Positions 1-11,231 of a DNA stretch of 64,000 nt are shown in pieces. A program made the position numbers and the translations under genes. A model generated the notes under the pieces. The model did no database searches. It saw nothing but the letters and a program-made list of their open reading frames with translations, and was not told the origin of the DNA. This stretch comes from Auanema rhodensis (Eukaryota > Nematoda > Chromadorea > Rhabditida > Rhabditidae), in contig OZ059894.1 in the NCBI GenBank assembly GCA_964057225.1, positions 22,970,476 through 23,034,475 of the forward strand. The letters run 5' to 3'. Numbering within the stretch: the first letter of the stretch is position 1; each line of letters starts with the position of its first letter.

Positions 1-102
1 TAATACAAAAATTAGTTATGATCGTTTGAAAAATGATGCATTAGTGTATGTTGAGTTCCCATGTACACTCAACATTGCTTCCAAAAACATTTTGACAAAA
101 AT

Positions 103-114
103 TTTTTCGAAAAA
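103..114. repeat. 12-bp palindrome in the A/T tract (phases 103-114)
   Basis: The sequence tttttcgaaaaa is its own reverse complement and is flanked by more A and T runs. The g111 variant (cgagaaat), found in M20-, M21-, M24- and M29-type units, breaks it. The neighbouring phases 100-109 (aattttttcg) are also the reverse complement of phases 193-202 (cgaaaaaatt) of the same unit, the sequence on which the right inversion junction falls. Confidence 0.85.
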
Positions 115-225
115 TTTCAAAATAATTTAGCAAAAAGTAGATGTTTTTAGATTCCATTTTTCAAGGCAAAGACGATGGACAATGTTATTCAACGAAAAAA
201 TTAATTCTTCAGGGTGAAAATCGAG

Positions 226-247
226 GATATAAGTGTGAACTTATATC
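226..247. repeat. Tight inverted repeat 2 of the unit (phases 226-247)
   Basis: The arms gatataagt and acttatatc are perfect 9-bp reverse complements around a four-base centre, gtga. The c241 variant (M2-, M4-, M9-type) introduces one mismatch in the arm. The gcga centre occurs in M31-type units. A ttta... centre in M27-type units turns the whole element into a loop-free palindrome, listed separately. Confidence 0.88.
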
Positions 248-264
248 AGTTGATATCTCGGTGC

Positions 265-315
265 ATTTTTAAGCTAGCGCAAATCTGATAACACAGATCG
301 ACGCAGCTTAAAAAT
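265..315. repeat. Compound inverted repeat 3 of the unit (phases 265-315)
   Basis: An 11-bp outer stem pairs atttttaagct with agcttaaaaat. Inside it gcg can pair with cgc, and then atctg with cagat around the hexamer ataaca, with an internal loop caa/cga between the last two. All units contain it. The frequent variants c290 (loop) and c300 (internal loop) do not touch the stems, and t274 gives a wobble. The t272 variant (tatgctagcg, M22-type) does break a pair. It could be a cruciform or RNA hairpin if the array is transcribed, but no known ribozyme or RNA family is recognisable. Confidence 0.82.
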
Positions 316-351
316 CCGCATCGAATGCACTATACTACATTGAGAAACGCT

Positions 352-702
352 TAATACAAAAATTAGTTATGATCGTTTGAAAAATGATGCATTAGTGTAT
401 GTTGAGTTTCCATGTACACTCAACATTGCTTCCAAAAACATTTTGACAAAAATTTTTTCGAAAAATTTCAAAATAATTTAGCAAAAAGTAGATGTTTTTA
501 GATTCCTTTTTTCAAGGCAAAGACGATGGACAATGTTATTCAACGAAAAAATTATTTCTTCAGGGTGAAAATCGAGGATATAAGTGTGAACCTATATCAG
601 TTGATTTCTCGGTGCATTTTTAAGCTAGCGCAAATCTGATAACACAGATCGACGCAGCTTAAAAATCCGCATCGAATGCACTATACTACATTGAGAAACG
701 AT
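352..702 (+). repeat. Representative 351-bp satellite unit (M2)
   Basis: This unit shows the general plan. Phases 1-47 contain attagttatgatcg. An inverted repeat follows at phases 48-75. Next is an A/T-tract region (phases 84-130) with the 12-bp palindrome tttttcgaaaaa, then a mixed region (131-220). A tight inverted repeat lies at 226-247 and a larger compound inverted repeat at 265-315. The unit closes with tacattgagaaacgc. Recurrent variable phases are 2, 8, 73, 111, 123, 140, 156, 177, 190, 204, 210, 241, 255, 272, 274, 290, 300, 322 and 331-335. M2 itself carries t156, t204, c241 and t255. The length, about twice 175 bp, is compatible with two nucleosomes per unit; this is inference. Confidence 0.93.
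399..426. repeat. Short inverted repeat 1 of the unit (phases 48-75)
   Basis: The arms atgttgagt and actcaacat are exact reverse complements (9 bp) around a 10-base loop, ttccatgtac. The structure recurs in every unit. In units with t73 (actcaatat) one arm position becomes a G-T wobble pair rather than a G-C pair, so the fold would largely survive. Whether it forms a hairpin in vivo is unknown. Confidence 0.85.
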
Positions 703-1404
703 TGATACAAAAATTAGTTATGATCGTTTGAAAAATGATGCATTAGTGTATGTTGAGTTTCCATGTACACTCAACATTGCTTCCAAAAACATTTTGACAA
801 AAATTTTTTCGAAAAATTTCAAAATAATTTAGCAAAAAGTAGATGTTTTTAGATTCCATTTTTCAAGGCAAAGACGATGGACAATGTTATTCAACGAAAA
901 AATTATTTCTTCAGGGTGAAAATCGAGGATATAAGTGTGAACTTATATCAGTTGATATCTCGGTGCATTTTTAAGCTAGCGCAAATCTGATAACACAGAT
1001 CGACGCAGCTTAAAAATCCGCATCGAATGCACTATACTACATTGAGAAACGCTTAATACAAAAATTAGTTATGATCGTTTGAAAAATGATGCATTAGTGT
1101 ATGTTGAGTTTCCATGTACACTCAACATTGCTTCCAAAAACATTTTGACAAAAATTTTTTCGAAAAATTTCAAAATAATTTAGCAAAAAGTAGATGTTTT
1201 TAGATTCCTTTTTTCAAGGCAAAGACGATGGACAATGTTATTCAACGAAAAAATTATTTCTTCAGGGTGAAAATCGAGGATATAAGTGTGAACCTATATC
1301 AGTTGATTTCTCGGTGCATTTTTAAGCTAGCGCAAATCTGATAACACAGATCGACGCAGCTTAAAAATCCGCATCGAATGCACTATACTACATTGAGAAA
1401 CGCT

Positions 1405-3159
1405 TGATACAAAAATTAGTTATGATCGTTTGAAAAATGATGCATTAGTGTATGTTGAGTTTCCATGTACACTCAACATTGCTTCCAAAAACATTTTGAC
1501 AAAAATTTTTTCGAAAATTTTCAAAAGAATTTAGCAAAAAGTAGATGTTTTTAGATTCCATTTTTCAAGGCAAAGACGATGGACAATGTTATTCAACGAA
1601 AAAATTATTTCTTCAGGGTGAAAATCGAGGATATAAGTGTGAACTTATATCAGTTGATATCTCGGTGCATTTTTAAGTTAGCGCAAATCTGATAACACAG
1701 ATCGACGCAGCTTAAAAATCCGCAGCAAATGCACTATACTACATTGAGAAACGCTTGATACAAAAATTAGTTATGATCGTTTGAAAAATGATGCATTAGT
1801 GTATGTTGAGTTTCCATGTACACTCAACATTGCTTCCAAAAACATTTTGACAAAAATTTTTTCGAAAAATTTCAAAATAATTTAGCAAAAAGTAGATGTT
1901 TTTAGATTCCATTTTTCAAGGCAAAGACGATGGACAATGTTATTCAACGAAAAAATTAATTCTTCAGGGTGAAAATCGAGGATATAAGTGTGAACTTATA
2001 TCAGTTGATATCTCGGTGCATTTTTAAGCTAGCGCAAATCTGATAACACAGATCGACGCAGCTTAAAAATCCGCATCGAATGCACTATACTACATTGAGA
2101 AACGCTTGATACAAAAATTAGTTATGATCGTTTGAAAAATGATGCATTAGTGTATGTTGAGTTTCCATGTACACTCAACATTGCTTCCAAAAACATTTTG
2201 ACAAAAATTTTTTCGAAAAATTTCAAAATAATTTAGCAAAAAGTAGATGTTTTTAGATTCCATTTTTCAAGGCAAAGACGATGGACAATGTTATTCAACG
2301 AAAAAATTAATTCTTCAGGGTGAAAATCGAGGATATAAGTGTGAACTTATATCAGTTGATATCTCGGTGCATTTTTAAGCTAGCGCAAATCTGATAACAC
2401 AGATCGACGCAGCTTAAAAATCCGCATCGAATGCACTATACTACATTGAGAAACGCTTGATACAAAAATTAGTTATGATCGTTTGAAAAATGATGCATTA
2501 GTGTATGTTGAGTTTCCATGTACACTCAACATTGCTTCCAAAAACATTTTGACAAAAATTTTTTCGAAAAATTTCAAAATAATTTAGCAAAAAGTAAATG
2601 TTTTTAGATTCCATTTTTCAAGGCAAAGACGATGGACAATGTTATTCAACGAAAAAATTAATTCTTCAGGGTGAAAATCGAGGATATAAGTGTGAACTTA
2701 TATCAGTTGATATCTCGGTGCATTTTTAAGCTAGCGCAAATCTGATAACACAGATCGACGCAGCTTAAAAATCCGCATCGAATGCACTATACTACATTGA
2801 GAAACGGTTAATACAAAAATTAGTTATGATCGTTTGAAAAATGATGCATTAGTGTATGTTGAGTTTCCATGTACACTCAACATTGCTTCCAAAAACATTT
2901 TGACAAAAATTTTTTCGAAAAATTTCAAAATAATTTAGCAAAAAGTAGATGTTTTTAGATTCCTTTTTTCAAGGCAAAGACGATGGACAATGTTTTTCAA
3001 CGAAAAAATTATTTCTTCAGGGTGAAAATCGAGGATATAAGTGTGAACCTATATCAGTTGATATCTCGGTGCATTTTTAAGTTAGCGCAAATCTGATAAC
3101 ACAGATCGACGCAGCTTAAAAATCCGCATCGAATGCACTATACTACATTGAGAAACGCT
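1405..3159 (+). repeat. A-type units M5-M9
   Basis: M5 (1405) is marked by cgaaaattttc, g123, t274 and the private-looking cagcaaatg. M6 and M7 are plain A units. M8 carries a140 (gtaaatg). M9 (2809) begins cggttaatac and carries gtttttcaac, c241 and t274. M7-M9 (2107-3159) recur as M16-M18 (5266-6318), 3,159 bp or nine units downstream, including the rare cgg at the unit boundary. This indicates a nine-unit duplication within the left array. Confidence 0.85.
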
Positions 3160-4563
3160 TGATACAAAAATTAGTTATGATCGTTTGAAAAATGATGCAT
3201 TAGTGTATGTTGAGTTTCCATGTACACTCAACATTGCTTCCAAAAACATTTTGACAAAAATTTTTTCGAAAAATTTCAAAATAATTTAGCAAAAAGTAGA
3301 TGTTTTTAGATTCCTTTTTTCAAGGCAAAGACGATGGACAATGTTATTCAACGAAAAAATTAATTCTTCAGGGTGAAAATCGAGGATATAAGTGTGAACT
3401 TATATCAGTTGATATCTCGGTGCATTTTTAAGTTAGCGCAAATCTGATAACACAGATCGACGCAGCTTAAAAATCCGCATCGAATGCACTATACTACATT
3501 GAGAAACGCTTGATACAAAAATTAGTTATGATCGTTTGAAAAATGATGCATTAGTGTATGTTGAGTTTCCATGTACACTCAACATTGCTTCCAAAAACAT
3601 TTTGACAAAAATTTTTTCGAAAAATTTCAAAATAATTTAGCAAAAAGTAAATGTTTTTAGATTCCATTTTTCAAGGCAAAGACGATGGACAATGTTATTC
3701 AACGAAAAAATTAATTCTTCAGGGTGAAAATCGAGGATATAAGTGTGAACTTATATCAGTTGATATCTCGGTGCATTTTTAAGCTAGCGCAAATCTGATA
3801 ACACAGATCGACGCAGCTTAAAAATCCGCATCGAATGCACTATACTACATTGAGAAACGCTTGATACAAAAATTAGTTATGATCGTTTGAAAAATGATGC
3901 ATTAGTGTATGTTGAGTTTCCATGTACACTCAACATTGCTTCCAAAAACATTTTGACAAAAATTTTTTCGAAAAATTTCAAAATAATTTAGCAAAAAGTA
4001 GATGTTTTTAGATTCCTTTTTTCAAGGCAAAGACGATGGACAATGTTATTCAACGAAAAAATTAATTCTTCAGGGTGAAAATCGAGGATATAAGTGTGAA
4101 CTTATATCAGTTGATATCTCGGTGCATTTTTAAGTTAGCGCAAATCTGATAACACAGATCGACGCAGCTTAAAAATCCGCATCGAATGCACTATACTACA
4201 TTGAGAAACGCTTGATACAAAAATTAGTTATGATCGTTTGAAAAATGATGCATTAGTGTATGTTGAGTTTCCATGTACACTCAACATTGCTTCCAAAAAC
4301 ATTTTGACAAAAATTTTTTCGAAAAATTTCAAAATAATTTAGCAAAAAGTAAATGTTTTTAGATTCCATTTTTCAAGGCAAAGACGATGGACAATGTTAT
4401 TCAACGAAAAAATTAATTCTTCAGGGTGAAAATCGAGGATATAAGTGTGAACTTATATCAGTTGATATCTCGGTGCATTTTTAAGCTAGCGCAAATCTGA
4501 TAACACAGATCGACGCAGCTTAAAAATCCGCATCGAATGCACTATACTACATTGAGAAACGCT
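3160..4563 (+). repeat. Two-unit repeat M10-M11 / M12-M13
   Basis: M10 and M12 share t156, a204 and t274. M11 and M13 share a140, a156 and c274. The 702-bp pair is present twice in tandem. M10 and M12 look like composites of an M14-type left half and an M15-type right half. Units of this kind (M9-M13) have no counterpart in the inverted block or at 38230-38600, where an M8-type unit is followed directly by an M14-type unit. Confidence 0.82.
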
Positions 4564-7371
4564 TGATACAAAAATTAGTTATGATCGTTTGAAAAATGAT
4601 GCATTAGTGTATGTTGAGTTTCCATGTACACTCAACATTGCTTCCAAAAACATTTTGACAAAAATTTTTTCGAAAAATTTCAAAATAATTTAGCAAAAAG
4701 TAGATGTTTTTAGATTCCTTTTTTCAAGGCAAAGACGATGGACAATGTTATTCAACGAAAAAATTAATTCTTCAGGGTGAAAATCGAGGATATAAGTGTG
4801 AACTTATATCAGTTGATATCTCGGTGCATTTTTAAGCTAGCGCAAATCTGATAACACAGATCGACGCAGCTTAAAAATCCGCAGCGAATGCACTATACTA
4901 CATTGAGAAACGCTTGATACAAAAATTAGTTATGATCGTTTGAAAAATGATGCATTAGTGTATGTTGAGTTTCCATGTACACTCAACATTGCTTCCAAAA
5001 ACATTTTGACAAAAATTTTTTCGAAAAATTTCAAAAGAATTTAGCAAAAAGTAGATGTTTTTAGATTCCATTTTTCAAGGCAAAGACGATGGACAATGTT
5101 ATTCAACGAAAAAATTATTTCTTCAGGGTGAAAATCGAGGATATAAGTGTGAACTTATATCAGTTGATATCTCGGTGCATTTTTAAGTTAGCGCAAATCT
5201 GATAACACAGATCGACGCAGCTTAAAAATCCGCATCGAATGCACTATACTACATTGAGAAACGCTTGATACAAAAATTAGTTATGATCGTTTGAAAAATG
5301 ATGCATTAGTGTATGTTGAGTTTCCATGTACACTCAACATTGCTTCCAAAAACATTTTGACAAAAATTTTTTCGAAAAATTTCAAAATAATTTAGCAAAA
5401 AGTAGATGTTTTTAGATTCCATTTTTCAAGGCAAAGACGATGGACAATGTTATTCAACGAAAAAATTAATTCTTCAGGGTGAAAATCGAGGATATAAGTG
5501 TGAACTTATATCAGTTGATATCTCGGTGCATTTTTAAGCTAGCGCAAATCTGATAACACAGATCGACGCAGCTTAAAAATCCGCATCGAATGCACTATAC
5601 TACATTGAGAAACGCTTGATACAAAAATTAGTTATGATCGTTTGAAAAATGATGCATTAGTGTATGTTGAGTTTCCATGTACACTCAACATTGCTTCCAA
5701 AAACATTTTGACAAAAATTTTTTCGAAAAATTTCAAAATAATTTAGCAAAAAGTAAATGTTTTTAGATTCCATTTTTCAAGGCAAAGACGATGGACAATG
5801 TTATTCAACGAAAAAATTAATTCTTCAGGGTGAAAATCGAGGATATAAGTGTGAACTTATATCAGTTGATATCTCGGTGCATTTTTAAGCTAGCGCAAAT
5901 CTGATAACACAGATCGACGCAGCTTAAAAATCCGCATCGAATGCACTATACTACATTGAGAAACGGTTAATACAAAAATTAGTTATGATCGTTTGAAAAA
6001 TGATGCATTAGTGTATGTTGAGTTTCCATGTACACTCAACATTGCTTCCAAAAACATTTTGACAAAAATTTTTTCGAAAAATTTCAAAATAATTTAGCAA
6101 AAAGTAGATGTTTTTAGATTCCTTTTTTCAAGGCAAAGACGATGGACAATGTTTTTCAACGAAAAAATTATTTCTTCAGGGTGAAAATCGAGGATATAAG
6201 TGTGAACCTATATCAGTTGATATCTCGGTGCATTTTTAAGTTAGCGCAAATCTGATAACACAGATCGACGCAGCTTAAAAATCCGCATCGAATGCACTAT
6301 ACTACATTGAGAAACGCTTGATACAAAAATTAGTTATGATCGTTTGAAAAATGATGCATTAGTGTATGTTGAGTTTCCATGTACACTCAACATTGCTTCC
6401 AAAAACATTTTGACAAAAATTTTTTCGAAAAATTTCAAAATAATTTAGCAAAAAGTAGATGTTTTTAGATTCTTTTTTTCGAGGCAAAGACGATGGACAA
6501 TGTTATTCAACGAAAAAATCAATTCTTCAGGGTGAAAATCGAGGATATAAGTGTGAACTTATATCAGTTGATATCTCGGTGCATTTTTAAGCTAGCGCAA
6601 ATCTGATAACACAGATCGACGCAGCTTAAAAATCCGCATCGAATGCACTCTACTACATTGAGAAACGCTTAATACAAAAATTAGTTATGATCGTTTGAAA
6701 AATGATGCATTAGTGTATGTTGAGTTTCCATGTACACTCAATATTGCTTCCAAAAACATTTTGACAAAAATTTTTTCGAGAAATTTCAAAATAATTTAGC
6801 AAAAAGTAGATGTTTTTAGATTCCTTTTTTCAAGGCAAAGACGATGGACAATGTTATTCAACGAAAAAATTATTTCTTCAGGGTGAAAATCGAGGATATA
6901 AGTGTGAACTTATATCAGTTGATATCTCGGTGCATTTTTAAGCTAGCGCAAATCTGATAACACAGATCCACGCAGCTTAAAAATCCGCATCGAATGCACT
7001 ATACTACATTGAGAAACGCTTGATACAAAAATTAGTTATGATCGTTTGAAAAATGATGCATTAGTGTATGTTGAGTTTCCATGTACACTCAACATTGCTT
7101 CCAAAAACATTTTGACAAAAATTTTTTCGAGAAATTTCAAAATAATTTAGCAAAAAGTAGATGTTTTTAGATTCCTTTTTTCAAGGCAAAGACGATGGAC
7201 AATGTTATTCAACAAAAAAATTATTTCTTCAGGGTGAAAATCGAGGATATAAGTGTGAACTTATTTCAGTTGATATCTCGGTGCATTTTTAAGCTAGCGC
7301 AAATCTGATAACACAGATCGACGCAGCTTAAAAATCCGCATCGAATGCACTATACTACATTGAGAAACGCT
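4564..7371 (+). repeat. A-type units M14-M21
   Basis: M14 carries cagcgaatg, M15 g123 with t274, and M17 a140. M18 repeats M9. M19 is distinctive, with ctttttttcgaggc and aatcaattc, and ends ctctac. M20 carries t73, g111 and gatccacg. M21 carries g111 and caacaaaaa. The order M14-M20 is repeated at 40686-43142 (offset 36,122) and, on the minus strand, between about 28350 and 32212. M21 also has cttatttcag where its relatives have cttatatcag. Confidence 0.87.
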
Positions 7372-7722
7372 TGATACAAAAATTAGTTATGATCGTTTGA
7401 AAAATGATGCATTAGTGTATGTTGAGTTTCCATGTACACTCAACATTGCTTCCAAAAACATTTTGACAAAAATTTTTTCGAAAAATTTCAAAATAATTTA
7501 GCAAAAAGTAGATGTTTTTAGATTCCTTTTTTCAAGGCAAAGACGATGGACAATGTTATTCAACGAAAAAATTATTTCTTCAGGGTGAAAATCGAGGATA
7601 TAAGTGTGAACTTATATCAGTTGATATCTCGGTGCATTTTTATGCTAGCGCAAATCTGATAACACAGATCGACGCAGCTTAAAAATCCTCATCGAATGCA
7701 CTATACTACATTGAGAAACGCT

Positions 7723-8072
7723 TGATACAAAAATTAGTTATGATCGTTTGAAAAATGATGCATTAGTGTATGTTGAGTTTCCATGTACACTCAACATTGC
7801 TTCCAAAAACATTTTGACAAAAATTTTTTCGAAAAATTTCAAAATAATTTAGCAAAAAGTAGATGTTTTTCGATTCCTTTTTCAAGGCAAAGACGATGGA
7901 CAATGTTATTCAACGAAAAAATTAATTCTTCAGGGTGAAAATCGAGGATATAAGTGTGAACTTATATCAGTTGATATCTCGGTGCATTTTTAAGCTAGCG
8001 CAAATCTGATAACACAGATCGACGCAGCTTAAAAATCCGCATCGAATGCACTCTACTACATTGAGAAACGCT
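7723..8072 (+). repeat. 350-bp unit with the only length change in the window (M23 class)
   Basis: The T run after gattcc has five Ts instead of six and is preceded by ttttcg rather than tttttag, giving a 350-bp unit. The same class occurs at 13689, 19304, 24217, 35071, 45600, 48056, 50512, 57180 and 63497. Those at 19304, 24217 and 57180 also share the variant aatgaactctac near the end, so the class splits into two lineages. It is a convenient register mark for the higher-order repeats. Confidence 0.9.
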
Positions 8073-9350
8073 TAATACAAAAATTAGTTATGATCGTTTG
8101 AAAAATGATGCATTAGTGTATGTTGAGTTTCCATGTACACTCAATATTGCTTCCAAAAACATTTTGACAAAAATTTTTTCGAGAAATTTCAAAATAATTT
8201 AGCAAAAAGTAGATGTTTTTAGATTCCTTTTTTCAAGGCAAAGACGATGGACAATGTTATTCAACGAAAAAATTATTTCTTCAGGGTGAAAATCGAGGAT
8301 ATAAGTGTGAACTTATATCAGTTGATATCTCGGTGCATTTTTAAGCTAGCGCAAATCTGATAACACAGATCCACGCAGCTTAAAAATCCGCATCGAATGC
8401 ACTATACTACATTGAGAAACGCTTGATACAAAAATTAGTTATGATCGTTTGAAAAATGATGCATTAGTGTATGTTGAGTTTCCATGTACACTCAACATTG
8501 CTTCCAAAAACATTTTGACAAAAATTTTTTCGAAAAATTTCAAAAGAATTTAGCAAAAAGTAGATGTTTTTAGATTCCATTTTTCAAGGCAAAGACGATA
8601 GACAATGTTATTTAACGAAAAAATTAATTCTTTAGGGTGAAAATCGAGGATATAAGTGTGAACTTATATCAGTTGATATCTCGGTGCATTTTTAAGCTAG
8701 CGCAAATCTGATCACACAAATCGACGCAGCTTAAAAATCCGCATCGAATGCACTATACTACATTGAGAAACGTTTAATACACAAATTAGTTATGATCGTT
8801 TGAAAAATGATGCATTAGTGTATGTTGAGTTTCCATGTACACTCAATATTGCTTCCAAAAACATTTTGACAAAAATTTTTTCGAAAAATTTCAAAAGAAT
8901 TTAGCAAAAAGTAGATGTTTTTAGATTCCTTTTTTCAAGGCAAAGACGATGGACAATGTTATTCAACAAAAAAATTATTTCTTCAGGGTGAAAATCGAGG
9001 ATATAAGTGTGAACTTATATCAGTTGATATCTCGGTGCATTTTTAAGCTAGCGCAAATCTGATAACACAGATCGACGCAGCTTAAAAATCCGCATCGAAT
9101 GCACTATACTACATTGAGAAACGCTTGATACAAAAATTAGTTATGATCGTTTGAAAAATGATGCATTAGTGTATGTTGAGTTTCCATGTACACTCAACAT
9201 TGCTTCCAAAAACATTTTGACAAAAATTTTTTCGAAAAATTTCAAAAGAATTTAGCAAAAAGTAGATGTTTTTAGATTCCATTTTTCAAGGCAAAGACGA
9301 TAGACAATGTTATTTAACGAAAAAATTAATTCTTCAGGGTGAAAATCGAG

Positions 9351-9372
9351 GATATAAGTTTAAACTTATATC
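9351..9372. repeat. Perfect 22-bp palindrome variant of inverted repeat 2 (M27 class)
   Basis: Two changes in the central four bases (gtga to ttaa) turn the 9-bp hairpin into a loop-free 22-bp palindrome with centre gtttaaac. Other copies lie at 13563-13584, 15317-15338, 47228-47249, 49684-49705, 52140-52161 and 53544-53565. Six are in M27-type units; the last is in an M29-type unit. Confidence 0.9.
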
Positions 9373-9827
9373 AGTTGATATCTCGGTGCATTTTTAAGCT
9401 AGCGCAAATCTGATAACACAGATCGACGCAGCTTAAAAATCCGCATCGAATGCACTATACTACATTGAGAAACGCTTAATACACAAATTAGTTATGATCG
9501 TTTGAAAAATGATGCATTAGTGTATGTTGAGTTTCCATGTACACTCAATATTGCTTCCAAAAACATTTTGACAAAAATTTTTTCGAAAAATTTCAAAAGA
9601 ATTTAGCAAAAAGTAGATGTTTTTAGATTCCATTTTTCAAGGCAAAGACGATAGACAATGTTATTTAACGAAAAAATTAATTCTTTAGGGTGAAAATCGA
9701 GGATATAAGTGTGAACTTATATCAGTTGATATCTCGGTGCATTTTTAAGCTAGCGCAAATCTGATCACACAGATCGACGCAGCTTAAAAATCCGCATCGA
9801 ATGCACTATACTACATTGAGAAACGCT

Positions 9828-11231
9828 TAATACACAAATTAGTTATGATCGTTTGAAAAATGATGCATTAGTGTATGTTGAGTTTCCATGTACACTCAAT
9901 ATTGCTTCCAAAAACATTTTGACAAAAATTTTTTCGAGAAATTTCAAAATAATTTAGCAAAAAGTAGATGTTTTCAGATTCCTTTTTTCAAGGCAAAGAC
10001 GATGGACAATGTTATTCAACAAAAAAATTATTTCTTCAGGGTGAAAATCGAGGATATAAGTGTGAACTTATATCAGTTGATATCTCGGTGCATTTTTAAG
10101 CTAGCGCAAATCTGATAACACAGATCGACGCAGCTTAAAAATCCGCATCGAATGCACTATACTACATTGAGAAACGCTTGATACAAAAATTAGTTATGAT
10201 CGTTTGAAAAATGATGCATTAGTGTATGTTGAGTTTCCATGTACACTCAACATTGCTTCCAAAAACATTTTGACAAAAATTTTTTCGAAAAATTTCAAAA
10301 GAATTTAGCAAAAAGTAGATGTTTTAAGATTCCATTTTTCAAGGCAAAGACGATAGACAATGTTATTTAACGAAAAAATTAATTCTTCAGGGTGAAAATC
10401 GAGGATATAAGTGTGAACTTATATCAGTTGATATCTCGGTGCATTTTTAAGCTAGCGCAAATCTGATAACACAGATCGACGCAGCTTAAAAATCCGCATC
10501 GAATGCACTATACTACATTGAGAAACGCTTGATACAAAAATTAGTTATGATCGTTTGAAAAATGATGCATTAGTGTATGTTGAGTTTCCATGTACACTCA
10601 ACATTGCTTCCAAAAACATTTTGACAAAAATTTTTTCGAAAAATTTCAAAAGAATTTAGCAAAAAGTAGATGTTTTTAGATTCCATTTTTCAAGGCAAAG
10701 ACGATAGACAATGTTATTTAACGAAAAAATTAATTCTTTAGGGTGAAAATCGAGGATATAAGTGCGAACTTATATCAGTTGATATCTCGGTGCATTTTTA
10801 AGCTAGCGCAAATCTGATCACACAGATCGACGCAGCTTAAAAATCCGCATCGAATGCACTATACTACATTGAGAAACGCTTAATACACAAATTAGTTATG
10901 ATCGTTTGAAAAATGATGCATTAGTGTATGTTGAGTTTCCATGTACACTCAACATTGCTTCCAAAAACATTTTGACAAAAATTTTTTCGAAAAATTTCAA
11001 AAGAATTTAGCAAAAAGTAGATGTTTTTAGATTCCATTTTTCAAGGCAAAGACGATAGACAATGTTATTTAACGAAAAAATTAATTCTTTAGGGTGAAAA
11101 TCGAGGATATAAGTGTGAACTTATATCAGTTGATATCTCGGTGCATTTTTAAGCTAGCGCAAATCTGATAACACAGATCGACGCAGCTTAAAAATCCGCA
11201 TCGAATGCACTCTACTACATTGAGAAACGCT
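9828..11231 (+). repeat. B-type units M29-M32
   Basis: M29 carries ttttcagattcc, g111 and caacaaaa. M30 carries ttttaagattcc. M31 carries gtgcgaac. M32 starts like M49 (cttaatacac, a177, t210) but ends gataacac ... ctctac like M19 or M23, and is followed by M20-, M21- and M22-type units. M32 is therefore a composite whose switch lies roughly at 11095-11165, as expected of an unequal exchange. Confidence 0.82.

Larger units (their letters stand above)
1..1404 (+). repeat. Four A-type units arranged as two dimers (M1-M4)
   Basis: M1 and M3 carry a156 and t241; M2 and M4 carry t156, c241 and t255. The two halves, 1-702 and 703-1404, therefore form a two-unit repeat of 702 bp. M1 has ttccc where other units have tttcc (near 56-60), and M3 begins cgattgatac instead of cgcttgatac. 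The same alternation recurs at 35772-37175 and, inverted, near 33617-34921. Confidence 0.85.
7372..9827 (+). repeat. Seven-unit higher-order repeat, first copy (M22-M28)
   Basis: This 2,456-bp block is the same seven-unit set later found three times in tandem at 45249-52616. Its members are M22 (t272, tatgctagcg), M23 (350 bp, ttcgattcc), M24 (gatccacg), M25 (a177, t190, t210, c290), M26 (cgtttaatacac, caacaaaa), M27 (gtttaaac) and M28 (cttaatacac, c290). A-type features give way to B-type features at M25. M22 has aaatcctcatcg where other units have aaatccgcatcg. Confidence 0.87.

Noticed and set aside
283-304. Hammerhead-like ribozyme core (ctgataa near the compound stem-loop)
   Set aside because: The conserved CUGANGA is not matched (an A replaces the essential G), and the GAAA and cleavage-site elements are not in the required places.
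296-304. RNA polymerase III B-box-like sequence gatcgacgc, suggesting a tRNA-derived unit
   Set aside because: It fits a loose B-box consensus, but no proper A box lies at the right distance, no tRNA fold is possible, and M20- and M24-type units break it (gatccacgc). It is explained as part of the inverted repeat.
1-351. CENP-B box
   Set aside because: No site with the TTCG ... CGGG core spacing was found in the unit on either strand by eye.
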